NCBI GenBank assembly: GCA_037721215.1
Contig: JBBJNV010000033.1
Location: forward strand, 1-34,593
Reading direction: 5' to 3'
From: Gemmatimonadaceae bacterium
GTDB lineage: Bacteria > Gemmatimonadota > Gemmatimonadetes > Gemmatimonadales > Gemmatimonadaceae
DNA: 34,593 nt
Shown here piece after piece: positions 16,235 to 24,893 of the stretch. The translations under genes were made by a program, and so were the position numbers. The notes beneath the pieces are model-generated. The model saw only the letters and a program-made list of their open reading frames with translations. It did not search any database and was not told the origin of the DNA. The first letter of the stretch is position 1. Each line of letters opens with the position of its first letter.

Positions 16235-17630
16235 CTACCGCGGTTCGGCGATCGCAATCAGCTACATCGTGGCCGCCGTTCTTTTCATCTTTGGTCTCAA
16301 GCGGCTGAGTTCACCCGCTACCGCTCGCTCTGGAAACAGAGTTGCGGCTGCCGGCATGGCATTGGCCCTTGGCGCGACACTGCTCGACCAGCAGATCCTG
16401 TCATTCTGGTCAATTGCAACCGGAACGTTGCTCGGCGCTGCTATCGGGACGTATTTCGCGCGCACGGTCCAGATGACCGCGATGCCGCAGATGGTGGCGC
16501 TGTTCAACGGGATGGGGGGCGCAACGGCCGCACTTGTCTCGCTCGCCGAATACCTGCGGCTCGATGCAGGTGCAACCAGCGCCGGAACCGGAGAGGCGAC
16601 GTCGATCGTGCTGGGTACCATGATCGGAGCTGTCTCGTTTACCGGCAGCATCGTTGCGTTCGCCAAGTTGCAGGAGATCCTGCCCGGCAAACCGTTGCAG
16701 TTCTCGATGCAACGCTTGATCAATGCCCTGCTACTTCTTGGAATCGCAGTTTTTGGTGCAGCAGTTGTAGCGGGCAGCGGTGGTACCGCCGCGCTCTGGC
16801 TGATCTTTGTGCTATCGCTCGCGTTGGGCGCACTGTTCGTGCTGCCGATCGGCGGCGGTGACATGCCGGTAGTGATTTCCATTCTCAATTCGCTCACTGG
16901 ACTCGCGGCCGCGCTGACGGGTTTCGTGCTGCACAACCAGATGCTGGTGGTTGCCGGTGTGCTCGTCGGGGCGTCGGGCACGCTGCTGACACTATTGATG
17001 AGCAAGGCGATGAACAGATCCGTGGCAAACGTTCTCTTCGGGGCGTTTGGCGGCGGCGCCGCGGGCGAATCATCTTCCCAGGCGTCAGGTACGCTTCTCC
17101 CGATTCGCCAAACGACCGCCGAAGACACGGCGATTGCTCTTGCTTATGCACGCACGGTAGTAATTGTCCCAGGCTACGGACTCGCTGTCGCTGAGGCTCA
17201 GCACACGGTGCGGGAGCTCGCCACCGATCTCGAGAAGCGAGGGGTGACCGTCAAATACGCCATTCACCCCGTGGCCGGTCGCATGCCGGGACACATGAAT
17301 GTGCTGCTTGCCGAAGCGAATGTCCCGTACGACCAGCTGCTCGAGATGGAACAGGTGAACGGAGAGTTTCCGCAGACTGATGTAGTACTCGTCGTTGGCG
17401 CGAACGATGTCGTGAATCCCGCAGCTCGGGATGATCCTTCGAGTTCGATCTATGGTATGCCGATTCTGGATGTCGATCGCGCCCGCAACATCATCGTGCT
17501 CAAACGAAGCATGGGACATGGGTTTGCGGGAATCGAAAACGCCTTGTTCCACCATGAAAAGACGCGAATGCTGTTTGGGGACGCGAGGAAGTCGCTCACC
17601 GCGGTAGGCCAGGCGATCAAGGAAGTGTGA
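16227..17630 (+). CDS. pntB: NAD(P) transhydrogenase subunit beta
   Basis: The 467-residue subunit has about nine membrane helices completing the proton pathway (residues about 8-275), then a soluble NADP(H)-binding domain III. That domain shows VIVPGYGLAVAEAQHTV, HPVAGRMPGHMNVLLAEA, DVVLVVGANDVVNPAA and the closing MPILDVDRARNIIVLKRSM block, all family hallmarks. The ATG at 16227 gives a normal N-terminus (MTDYRGSAIAISYIVAAVLF) and overlaps pntAB by 8 bp; the longer open frame from 16047 is a shadow of pntAB. With pntAA and pntAB it makes NADPH for biosynthesis. It converges on the CDF transporter gene. Confidence 0.95.
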   Translation: MTDYRGSAIAISYIVAAVLFIFGLKRLSSPATARSGNRVAAAGMALALGATLLDQQILSFWSIATGTLLGAAIGTYFARTVQMTAMPQMVALFNGMGGATAALVSLAEYLRLDAGATSAGTGEATSIVLGTMIGAVSFTGSIVAFAKLQEILPGKPLQFSMQRLINALLLLGIAVFGAAVVAGSGGTAALWLIFVLSLALGALFVLPIGGGDMPVVISILNSLTGLAAALTGFVLHNQMLVVAGVLVGASGTLLTLLMSKAMNRSVANVLFGAFGGGAAGESSSQASGTLLPIRQTTAEDTAIALAYARTVVIVPGYGLAVAEAQHTVRELATDLEKRGVTVKYAIHPVAGRMPGHMNVLLAEANVPYDQLLEMEQVNGEFPQTDVVLVVGANDVVNPAARDDPSSSIYGMPILDVDRARNIIVLKRSMGHGFAGIENALFHHEKTRMLFGDARKSLTAVGQAIKEV

Positions 17631-17635
17631 TGACT

Positions 17636-17660
17636 GCGCCGCGCCCGGAGGGCGGGGTGC
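17636..17660 (+). terminator. GC-rich hairpin after pntB
   Basis: An 11-position stem (17636-17646 with 17650-17660, one mismatch and one G-T pair, GGA loop) fills most of the 36-base gap between convergent pntB and the CDF gene. There is no T-run on either side, so it may be a weak bidirectional terminator or an mRNA 3' stabiliser. Confidence 0.35.
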
Positions 17661-17666
17661 ACAAAG

Positions 17667-18569
17667 TCAGTGGGTCTTAACCGAGCCTGTCTCCTCTCCG
17701 TCGTAAGGTTCCATGTGTACGAGCACATCGCGTACCTGTGGGGCCGCCGCGCGAATAGCGCTTTTCACGGCGCCACTCAGCCCATGAGAATCGTGCAGGG
17801 ACATACCGGCATCGGCCTGCACATGGATATCTACGTAGTAGACCAGTCCAGCTTTGCGGGCCGTCAGTTTCTCCACCGCCATGACTCCGGGCACGCCCTC
17901 GGCGGCATTTCGTACCGGGCTCACGATATCGTCACCCGGCATTCCGTCCATCAGATCGTGCAGCGCCGGCCGTACCAGCAGGATGCCGTTGTAGAAAATG
18001 AGACACGAGGCGAACAATGCGGCCCAGTCGTCGGCCTGTTCCCATCCAGGCCCGCCCCAGAGGGCAATACTGATGCCTATGAAAGCTGCCGCAGATGTGA
18101 TTGCGTCGCTCGCATGATGCCAGGCATCGGCGCTTACGGCGGTGCTGCGTGCCTCCGCACCGATGGCCGCCGTGCGGCGAAAGAGGGCGAATTTGACAAT
18201 CAGGACGCCAACGATGACGAGTAGTGTCCAGGGTGCGGGAGTATTGTGCGGCGTTCGGATTTCCCGCACCGCTTCGATTGCGATTCCGACCGAGGCGCCG
18301 AGCAGCATGACCGACACAACGGCGGCCGCGAGCGACTCGGCTTTGCCGTATCCAAAGGGGTGTTCTTCATCCGGATCGCGGCCGGCCATTCTGAGGCCGC
18401 CCCACACCACCAGCGATGCAAAAATATCAGCCGTCGATTCAACAGCGTCAGCGACCAGCGCGTAGGTGTTGCCAAGAATCCCAGCAACGAGCTTCACTAT
18501 CGCGAGGACGGCATTGACGAGCATTCCGAGCTGGGCGCTGCGAATAAGTCGCGTCGGAGTTGTGGTCAT
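17667..18569 (-). CDS. Cation diffusion facilitator (CDF) metal transporter
   Basis: A 300-residue inner-membrane metal/proton antiporter with six helices and a cytosolic C-terminal domain (about 215-300). Metal-site residues are in DAVESTAD (helix 2) and DAWHHASDAITS (helix 5, the H-x3-D pair), and DEEHPFGYGKAESL is the conserved loop after helix 2. CDF proteins export Zn2+, Fe2+, Mn2+, Co2+ or Ni2+. The helix-2 site here is D-x4-D-like rather than a plain HxxxD site, so I do not assign a metal. It is a single gene, divergent from the big kinase gene and convergent with pntB. No clear ribosome site is seen before the ATG. Confidence 0.9.
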   Translation of the reverse strand: MTTTPTRLIRSAQLGMLVNAVLAIVKLVAGILGNTYALVADAVESTADIFASLVVWGGLRMAGRDPDEEHPFGYGKAESLAAAVVSVMLLGASVGIAIEAVREIRTPHNTPAPWTLLVIVGVLIVKFALFRRTAAIGAEARSTAVSADAWHHASDAITSAAAFIGISIALWGGPGWEQADDWAALFASCLIFYNGILLVRPALHDLMDGMPGDDIVSPVRNAAEGVPGVMAVEKLTARKAGLVYYVDIHVQADAGMSLHDSHGLSGAVKSAIRAAAPQVRDVLVHMEPYDGEETGSVKTH

Positions 18570-18748
18570 GGGGATTGAATCTTTGCCGCTGGCAAGCGCT
18601 TCCGCTACCTGTCACCAGGTCGACTTGGAATGTCAGAGCATTATCGGATTCCAGAACCGCGGAGTGAGCAGGCTGGCCAAGCACCGCCTGCCAGACCGCG
18701 CGATACTGCGGGCAGACGGACGACGCACGTGAATGCCCCTAGTCAAGG

Positions 18749-18776
18749 TTGCGCCCGTTGCTTCCAGCGCCATAAT
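18749..18776 (+). promoter_or_regulatory. Possible promoter of the tandem-kinase gene
   Basis: TTGCGC (18749-18754) and CATAAT (18771-18776) are separated by 16 bases. They lie about 47 bases upstream of the GTG at 18823, in the 253-base divergent gap between the CDF and kinase genes. Confidence 0.4.
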
Positions 18777-18822
18777 ATGAAATACGTGTCAACGAAACAG
18801 CCTGACCGGATTCGCGGACAGT

Positions 18823-21800
18823 GTGCAGGCCTCTACTGCACGCCTCCCTGATGCAGCCCGCGTGACTCAGGGCGATAGTTCAGGCTCTCCTGCTGGCAAT
18901 GCCCCGCGAATTCTGGCCGGCCACTACCGCATGGAACGGGAGCTCGGTCGGGGCGGAATGGCGACGGTCTTTCTCTGCACCGACCTGCGTGACGACCGCC
19001 GGGTAGCCTTCAAGGTCCTTAACCCCGACCTCGGCAATACCGTCACGCGTGAGAGGTTCTTGCGCGAAATAAAGTTTGTGTCCGAGTTGGACCACCCCTC
19101 GATTCCCAAGGTGATCGAGGCCGGTGTCATAGGCGAAGACCCGTTCTATGTAATGACCTATGTGACCGGCGAGTCATTGCGCGCCAGGCTGGATGGCGAG
19201 AGGCAACTTCCCATCGGCGAAGTCATTCGCATTGCGACGGGCATCCTGCAGCCGATGTCGTATGCGCACGAGCGTTCGATCGTGCACCGCGATATCAAGC
19301 CGGACAACATCCTGCTGTCGGACGACAGGGTGATCGTGCTTGATTTTGGCATTGCCCGCGCAGTCGTTGCGTCCGGCGGAGACCGGCTGACGCTCACCGG
19401 GATGGCGGTTGGTACCCCCGCGTACATGAGCCCTGAGCAGGCGGTGGGTGATCGCGAGCTGGACCTTAGGAGCGACATCTATTCACTCGGATGCGTGGTG
19501 TATGAGATGATCGCCGGGGTTGCACCCTTCACTGGGGCATCTCCGCAGATTCTCATGTTCCGGCGTTTCTCCGAAACCCCGCGGGCCCTGAGTGAAACAC
19601 GCGGCGATGTACCCGAAGCGCTCGAACGCGCAGTGTCGAAGGCGATGGCAAAAAAGGCGGAGGACAGATGGCATACGGCGGAAGCTTTTGCTGAAGCATT
19701 GACCGCCGCGGGGGTGACGGTTCCTGCGTCTGAAACAATAGATTCTGCGGCTGGCGATCCCGGCCAGGTAGCTACAACTGAGAGCCGGCGGGCGGACGGC
19801 CTCCTCGATCAGTTGCGATCGAGCTTCGCGGGCACCTACTCGGTGGAGGAGGAAATGAAAGGCGGAGGCATGAGCCGCCTTTTTCTTGCAACCGATCCCG
19901 AGCTTGGCAGGCGCGTCGTCATCAAGATTCTGCCCCCGGAGCTCACGAGCCAGATGATGCTGGCGAGGTTCCGGCGCGAAAGCGAAGTCACCGCGCGCCT
20001 GCAGCATCCGCACATCCTTCCGGTCATCTCGGCGGGCGTTCGGGACGGTCTCGCTCACTACGTAATGCCGTTTTTCGAGGGTGAGTCGTTGCGCGGCCGT
20101 CTTCAGCGGGAAGGAAAGCTGTCGATTGGTGATGGCGTACGAATCCTCCGTGAAGTGGCCGCCGCGCTCTCCTACGCTCACAAGCAGGGTGTCGTACACC
20201 GCGACATCAAGCCCGAAAACATTCTCATCCAGGACGGCCACGCCGTGCTCGCTGACTTCGGCATTGCGGCTGCGCTCGGCGGGCTTGGCAAGGAGAGCGG
20301 CGGCGAGCGCTTGACGGGAACGGGAATGTCGCTGGGTACTGTGGGTTACATGGCGCCAGAGCAGGCGCTTGGTGAGAAGAACGTTGATGCTCGCGCCGAT
20401 ATCTACGCTGTCGGTGTCGTGGGCTATGAGATTTTTGCCGGTGCGCCACCGTTTACGGGGGTGAACGATCAGGCAGTTCTCGTCGCGCATCTCACCCGCG
20501 ACGCGGTACGCCTCGATGACGTTCGCGAGGACACACCGGCCGCGGTGTCCGAGGCAATCGCGAAAGCGATGCAGAAGGACCCCGACGCCAGATACCAGAC
20601 TGCGGCAGAGTTTCGCGACGCACTCGAGGCGGCCGGTGGCGTCACGGTAGGGCGCACGCGGGTTTCTCCCTTGCGCGCGATTCGCAAGCTGCCTCTCAAG
20701 TGGAAGGCCGGGATTCCGGCGGCGGCGCTGGTGGCCGCTGCGGTAATCGCGATGGCCGTGCGATATAGAGCTGACTCGGTCGCTACGGAAGCGGTAACGA
20801 TAGCGATTGCGCCGTTCAACGCCCTCGGCACTGGACTGGAGTTGTGGCGCGAAGGCATGGTCGATGTGATGGCCAGGAATCTCGACGGAGCGGGCCCGTT
20901 GCGAACGGTATCGCCAACTGTTGCCCTAAAGGGCTTTACTACGCCTGCGACGCGTCAATCGGCGACTGAACTGGCGCGACGTACGAATGCTGACTACGCG
21001 ATCTTCGGCAGAGTGGTGGGAAGCTCCATCGATTCGGTGCGGCTATACGCCACACTCGTGAATGTCGCTACTGACGTTGCCTGGGATTATGAAGGTCGCG
21101 ATGCAAATGTCGAAAGTGCGGCGGACAAGTTCACGCTGGCGGTGCTCGCCGAGCTGGAAAAAACGCACCGGATCGGAGCCTTAAGGCAGTCGTCGCTGGG
21201 CTCGGCGTCTGTTCCAGCGATCCGCGCATTTCTCCAGGGCGAACAGTTCTATCGTCGAAGCTCGTGGGATTCTGCGTCGGTCTCATATGCCCGTGCAATC
21301 GGGTTCGATAGCAACTTTTCCATTGCCCTGCGACGTGCAGCCAAGGTCGCTGGCTGGCAGCGGAATGGCAACGATTCCCTCTCGCGTATTTTCAAGCTCC
21401 GCGCGGGACGCGCAAATCGCGGGCTGTCACCCCGGGATAGTCTGCTTGTCGTAGCGGATTCACTATCGGCATCGATTGCCACTCAATCACTCGATTCACT
21501 GAACTGGAACGACGCAAGACGGTTGTTTGCGACGGTAAATCAGGCGGCTGTGAGATACCCCAACGATCCGGACGTGTGGTATGCAGTGGGGGAGGCGCGA
21601 TTCCACACCGGATTTGGCAGTGGCGTGGCGGTGTCGGAGCGTGACGCTCTCCACGCGTTTGATCGGGCGATCGCACTTGATTCCGCGTTCAGTCCCGCCT
21701 ACGTGCACGCAATCGAGCTTGGCTTTACCCTTGACGGCGTAGCCGCGGGGCGGCGTTATCTCAGCGCTTACCGGGCGTTGAATCCAACCGATGAGGATGC

Positions 21801-22707
21801 CGTCGGCTACACTATTCTGGACGAGGTTGTGCGGGCTGGACGATTGTCGCCAGCCGTGACCGACAGCGTGCTCGACAGGGCGCTCACCAACGCGGTGTTC
21901 GCTGCTTGGTATCCAATTAGGCGATGGCCGGATTCTGCGGAAACCGCGCTCCGCCTGCTACAGTCCATCGCGAGGCGTCCGCGCAACTCGCCATCGTTTG
22001 CTTCGGACTCGGGGTTACTGCAAAGGTATCTGCCTTCAAGTCTCGCCTACCGTGGGCGGTTCAGCGAGGCGTACCTTGAACTTGGCAATCGACCGTCACT
22101 GTTATTTGTCGAGATGGCTCTGCTGGGCGCTATTCCCCGCGACACCGCGTCCGCGGTCTTCGCGCGGTGGCGGAACGAAGGCGCACCGCATGCGTATTCC
22201 GCGCTCCGATGGCTCGCTGATCACCGCGAAATCGCCGCGATACAGGAACTCGCAAGTAGCGCCGATTCAGCGACGCGCTCCGGCGGCACCGTGGGCCAGC
22301 GTGCGGCCCGATACAAAGGCGAGTCGGCGCGGGCATACCTCTCTCTCGCCAAGGGGGACACCACCGATGCTCTCAAGCGATTCAACGCACTGCCCGACAC
22401 TCTCTGTATGCGTTGCTATCTGGACAGGCTGACAACAGCACAACTCCTGGCCGCCCGCGGCAGGTTGCAAGAGGCGGCGGCACTCACACGCGAGCGAATC
22501 AACTCACTGCTGACGCCGTCGGAAGTATGGATAGCTCTGGAAAGAGGGAGGCTTGCCGCGAAGCTTGGAAAACGCTCAGAAGCGGCAAGGGCGTTTGCCC
22601 TTGTCGTCGACGCATGGTCGAGGGGTGATCCCAGCGTTCAACCGATGGTCGCCAGCGCACGGGCCGGTCTCGAAGCGGCGCGGGGTGCGACTGCCGCTGC
22701 ACGTTGA
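18823..22707 (+). CDS. Transmembrane protein with two tandem Ser/Thr kinase domains, TolB-like and TPR-type regions
   Basis: This 1294-residue protein has an unusual double kinase. Kinase domain 1 (about 35-294) has GRGGMA (42-47), Lys64, HRDIKPDN (Asp157), DFG (174-176) and GTPAYMSPEQ. Kinase domain 2 (about 339-604) has GGGM, Lys368, HRDIKPEN (Asp461), DFG (478-480) and GTVGYMAPEQ. Both look catalytically intact. A membrane helix lies at about 629-647. A TolB-like N-terminal segment (VTIAIAPFNALGTGLELWREGMVDVMARNL) starts near 658, and the rest is TPR-like helical repeats, presumably outside the membrane. The GTG start at 18823 has a GGA nearby; a later start before residue 34 is possible. 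Domain 2 is the close relative of the separate kinase at 23703. It probably senses an envelope signal and phosphorylates cytosolic targets; neither is known. Confidence 0.9.
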   Translation: MQASTARLPDAARVTQGDSSGSPAGNAPRILAGHYRMERELGRGGMATVFLCTDLRDDRRVAFKVLNPDLGNTVTRERFLREIKFVSELDHPSIPKVIEAGVIGEDPFYVMTYVTGESLRARLDGERQLPIGEVIRIATGILQPMSYAHERSIVHRDIKPDNILLSDDRVIVLDFGIARAVVASGGDRLTLTGMAVGTPAYMSPEQAVGDRELDLRSDIYSLGCVVYEMIAGVAPFTGASPQILMFRRFSETPRALSETRGDVPEALERAVSKAMAKKAEDRWHTAEAFAEALTAAGVTVPASETIDSAAGDPGQVATTESRRADGLLDQLRSSFAGTYSVEEEMKGGGMSRLFLATDPELGRRVVIKILPPELTSQMMLARFRRESEVTARLQHPHILPVISAGVRDGLAHYVMPFFEGESLRGRLQREGKLSIGDGVRILREVAAALSYAHKQGVVHRDIKPENILIQDGHAVLADFGIAAALGGLGKESGGERLTGTGMSLGTVGYMAPEQALGEKNVDARADIYAVGVVGYEIFAGAPPFTGVNDQAVLVAHLTRDAVRLDDVREDTPAAVSEAIAKAMQKDPDARYQTAAEFRDALEAAGGVTVGRTRVSPLRAIRKLPLKWKAGIPAAALVAAAVIAMAVRYRADSVATEAVTIAIAPFNALGTGLELWREGMVDVMARNLDGAGPLRTVSPTVALKGFTTPATRQSATELARRTNADYAIFGRVVGSSIDSVRLYATLVNVATDVAWDYEGRDANVESAADKFTLAVLAELEKTHRIGALRQSSLGSASVPAIRAFLQGEQFYRRSSWDSASVSYARAIGFDSNFSIALRRAAKVAGWQRNGNDSLSRIFKLRAGRANRGLSPRDSLLVVADSLSASIATQSLDSLNWNDARRLFATVNQAAVRYPNDPDVWYAVGEARFHTGFGSGVAVSERDALHAFDRAIALDSAFSPAYVHAIELGFTLDGVAAGRRYLSAYRALNPTDEDAVGYTILDEVVRAGRLSPAVTDSVLDRALTNAVFAAWYPIRRWPDSAETALRLLQSIARRPRNSPSFASDSGLLQRYLPSSLAYRGRFSEAYLELGNRPSLLFVEMALLGAIPRDTASAVFARWRNEGAPHAYSALRWLADHREIAAIQELASSADSATRSGGTVGQRAARYKGESARAYLSLAKGDTTDALKRFNALPDTLCMRCYLDRLTTAQLLAARGRLQEAAALTRERINSLLTPSEVWIALERGRLAAKLGKRSEAARAFALVVDAWSRGDPSVQPMVASARAGLEAARGATAAAR
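19801..20622 (+). repeat. Direct repeat copy 1 (kinase domain 2 of the large gene)
   Basis: This stretch encodes residues 327-600 of the tandem kinase. It aligns without protein gaps, at a constant offset of 310 residues, with residues 17-290 of the kinase at 23703, and many nucleotide stretches are near-identical. The two copies lie about 3.9 kb apart in the same orientation. Confidence 0.8.
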
Positions 22708-22904
22708 AATGATGAATCAGTGCCTCCGAGCCTGTACAAGCGCCGCAGGCTGCAGGTAACGGTCAGCGCAAGCTGATGTCACAAAGTTGTTGGCTCGATT
22801 GATTGCCGGGTTTGGCAGAGCTAAGTTGCCCCGTCCCCTGTTTTCCAGCCGCTGCGGAAGACGTCGCGGCCCCCTTGACCGGTTCGCTTGAGCCAGGAGT
22901 TACA

Positions 22905-23522
22905 ATGAGAAAGGTTTTGCTCTCGGTTGCAGTTTTTGCTTTGGCAGCCTGCCAGGAGATCAGCACATCGCCGACCGGCGCCTCTCCCGAGGTGCGCCGT
23001 GCCGTAGACGGTGGAGGCGGCGGAGGGGACGGTGTGGAATTTCCGCCACCGCCACCCTCTGACACTGGCGCCGTCGGTGTGTCAGATGGCGGCGCTTTCA
23101 GCATCAACGTCACCTATATGCTCAACAAGCCAGGCAGTTCCGGCTTCCTGTCTTTCCAGCGGAAGCAGCCTGAGGGCGTTACAGTAGACCCCAACGCGCG
23201 CGTGCAGTTGCACCAAGGCGACTTTTCTGGAAGAGGCAAACTAAGCGTTCAAACGCTGACCGGTCTGCTTGTGCTCGACCTGGCAAACGTCAGCGATCTG
23301 TCCTCCTTCGAAAGCTGCGCGGCTCCGGTCGCGCCTTCCTCCGAAGGCGTTAGTGGCGACGAAGTCGTTCCCGACAGGGGGACCTGTTTCACACTGGTCG
23401 TGGCCGGCGGAACTTTTACCTCGAACGGTCAAACCCGGCCAGTGAACGGGGCCGCTTTCCGCCCGTGCACGCCAATCAAGGGAAGTTGCCTGCAGCCGGG
23501 GACGGAAACCGGGCCGCGCTGA
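22905..23522 (+). CDS. Secreted lipoprotein, function unknown
   Basis: The 205-residue product starts with a lipoprotein signal (MRKVLLSVAVFALAAC, lipidated Cys16). A linker follows with six Gly (36-41) and five Pro (47-51), then a probable beta-rich domain (about 62-205) with Cys138, Cys161, Cys188 and Cys195, which could form two disulphides. Its core motif FSGRGKLSVQTLTGLLVLDLANVSDLSSFESC recurs, diverged, in the remnant after the second kinase gene. The ATG at 22905 follows a strong AGGAG site; the longer open frame from 22803 is not used. It lies 197 bases after the tandem kinase and ends at a strong terminator. A partnership with the kinase's extracytoplasmic half is suggested by the duplicated pairing only. 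Confidence 0.78.
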   Translation: MRKVLLSVAVFALAACQEISTSPTGASPEVRRAVDGGGGGGDGVEFPPPPPSDTGAVGVSDGGAFSINVTYMLNKPGSSGFLSFQRKQPEGVTVDPNARVQLHQGDFSGRGKLSVQTLTGLLVLDLANVSDLSSFESCAAPVAPSSEGVSGDEVVPDRGTCFTLVVAGGTFTSNGQTRPVNGAAFRPCTPIKGSCLQPGTETGPR

Positions 23523-23535
23523 GCTGCGTCGCGCA

Positions 23536-23569
23536 AAGGCCGGAGAGTCATAGCTCTCCGGCCTTTTTT
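23536..23569 (+). terminator. Strong Rho-independent terminator
   Basis: A perfect 12-bp stem (AAGGCCGGAGAG 23536-23547 with CTCTCCGGCCTT 23554-23565) and a 6-base loop are followed by six T (23564-23569). It ends the tandem-kinase/lipoprotein transcript 14 bases after the lipoprotein stop and separates it from the second kinase gene. Confidence 0.9.
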
Positions 23570-23702
23570 GCGTCGCGAGCGATCTGGCTGCGCTCGCGAG
23601 TTGCGAAGCGGTAAATACACTTAGCGTGTTTATCGAAATACGTAGACAGAAACTGCAAGCGGCCCGCGAGATCAGGGCAAGCCGCGTCACGAGACTCCAC
23701 TT

Positions 23703-24893
23703 GTGACGCGATCAGGAAGTTCGGACGAGCGTGGAAGCAATGACGGTGGGCTGATCGAGCAGCTGACAGCAGCGTTCGCAGGCACCTACCAAGTCGAAAC
23801 GGAAATGAGGGGCGGCGGTATGAGCCGCCTGTTCCTCACTAGCGACGCCGAGCTGGGCCGGCGCATCGTTATCAAGATTCTGCCGCCCGAGCTGACGAGC
23901 CAGATGATGCTGGCACGTTTTCGCCGCGAAAGCGAAGTTACCGCGCGTCTGCAGCACCCGCATATCCGGCCGGTAATCTCCGCAGGAGTTCGTGACGGTC
24001 TCGCTTGCTATATCATGCCCTTGTTCGAGGGCCAGCCACTGCGCGCTCTGCTCGAGCGCGAGGGATCGCTTCCAGTAGCAGAAGGCGTTCGTATTCTCAC
24101 CGAGGTAGCCGACGCGCTGTCCTATGCGCACAAACAGTGGGTTGCCCATCGCGACATCAAACCTGAGAACATCTTCATCCAGGATGGTCACGCTGTTCTC
24201 GCTGACTTCGGAATAGCAGCAGCACCGGGCGGAGGAATGGGCAACGAGGGCGGTGAGCGGCTCACAGGGACGGGAATGTCGCTGGGGACCGTGGGTTACA
24301 TGGCGCCGGAACAGGCGCTGGGCGACAGGAATGTGGATGCCCGCGCCGACATTTATGCGGCTGGTGTCGTCGGCTATGAGATTTTTGCCGGAGTTCCCCC
24401 GTTCACAGGACCGACCGAGCAGGCGGTTCTCGTCGCGCATCTTACTCGGGTAGCGATAAGACTCGATGATGTGCGCCGCGACACGCCGGCAGTGCTCAGC
24501 GCGACGATCGAGAAGGCGATGCAGAAGGAACATGTCGATCGGTTCCAGACCGCCGCCGAGTTTCGCGAAGCTGCTCGAGGGACAATCGCGGTCAAGTCTA
24601 AGCTGGCTTTTCGAATTCGCAGGATGCGCGGGCGACAGCGGGCGTGGAAAATTGCTTTGCCGATTGCAGCCGTCGCGGTTGCAGCGATCGCGACTACGAT
24701 TGCGATCCGGTTTCGGGGTCCGAGCGCTTCGGCCGAGTTTGTCACGTTCGCGGTTGCTCCGTTCAACGCGCCCAACGCCACGCAGGTTGGCTGCAAGTCG
24801 GCAATAAGCAGGGCGGAGGCGCTCAGGTCTCCAACGCTGCACGAGCCAGATTTCAGAACAGTGCGTTTTCCGGCAAGGGTGTCGCAGAAGTGA
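23703..24893 (+). CDS. Ser/Thr protein kinase, truncated after membrane helix
   Basis: The 396-residue product has one kinase domain (about 29-290): GGGM (38-40 region), Lys58, HRDIKPEN (Asp151), DFG (168-170) and GTVGYMAPEQ, all catalytic residues present. It is strikingly close to domain 2 of the large kinase. A basic stretch and a membrane helix follow (IALPIAAVAVAAIATTIAI, about 317-335), then the TolB-like opening FVTFAVAPFNAP. Similarity stops abruptly there. The last 35 or so residues are unrelated and come from reading a lipoprotein remnant in the wrong frame. The GTG at 23703 has a poor ribosome site. The kinase may still be active, but its sensor half is lost, so this is likely a partial duplication. 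Confidence 0.82.
   Translation: MTRSGSSDERGSNDGGLIEQLTAAFAGTYQVETEMRGGGMSRLFLTSDAELGRRIVIKILPPELTSQMMLARFRRESEVTARLQHPHIRPVISAGVRDGLACYIMPLFEGQPLRALLEREGSLPVAEGVRILTEVADALSYAHKQWVAHRDIKPENIFIQDGHAVLADFGIAAAPGGGMGNEGGERLTGTGMSLGTVGYMAPEQALGDRNVDARADIYAAGVVGYEIFAGVPPFTGPTEQAVLVAHLTRVAIRLDDVRRDTPAVLSATIEKAMQKEHVDRFQTAAEFREAARGTIAVKSKLAFRIRRMRGRQRAWKIALPIAAVAVAAIATTIAIRFRGPSASAEFVTFAVAPFNAPNATQVGCKSAISRAEALRSPTLHEPDFRTVRFPARVSQK
23751..24572 (+). repeat. Direct repeat copy 2 (kinase domain)
   Basis: Partner of the repeat at 19801-20622. Similarity in the encoded protein continues more weakly through the membrane helix to about 24775 and then ends. Confidence 0.8.

Noticed and set aside
19483-20490. 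Long open frame (335 codons) antisense to the second kinase domain
   Set aside because: It mirrors the kinase codons; a similar antisense frame (23712-24899) appears in the duplicate because the DNA is repeated and GC-rich. It has no family motifs and no ribosome site.
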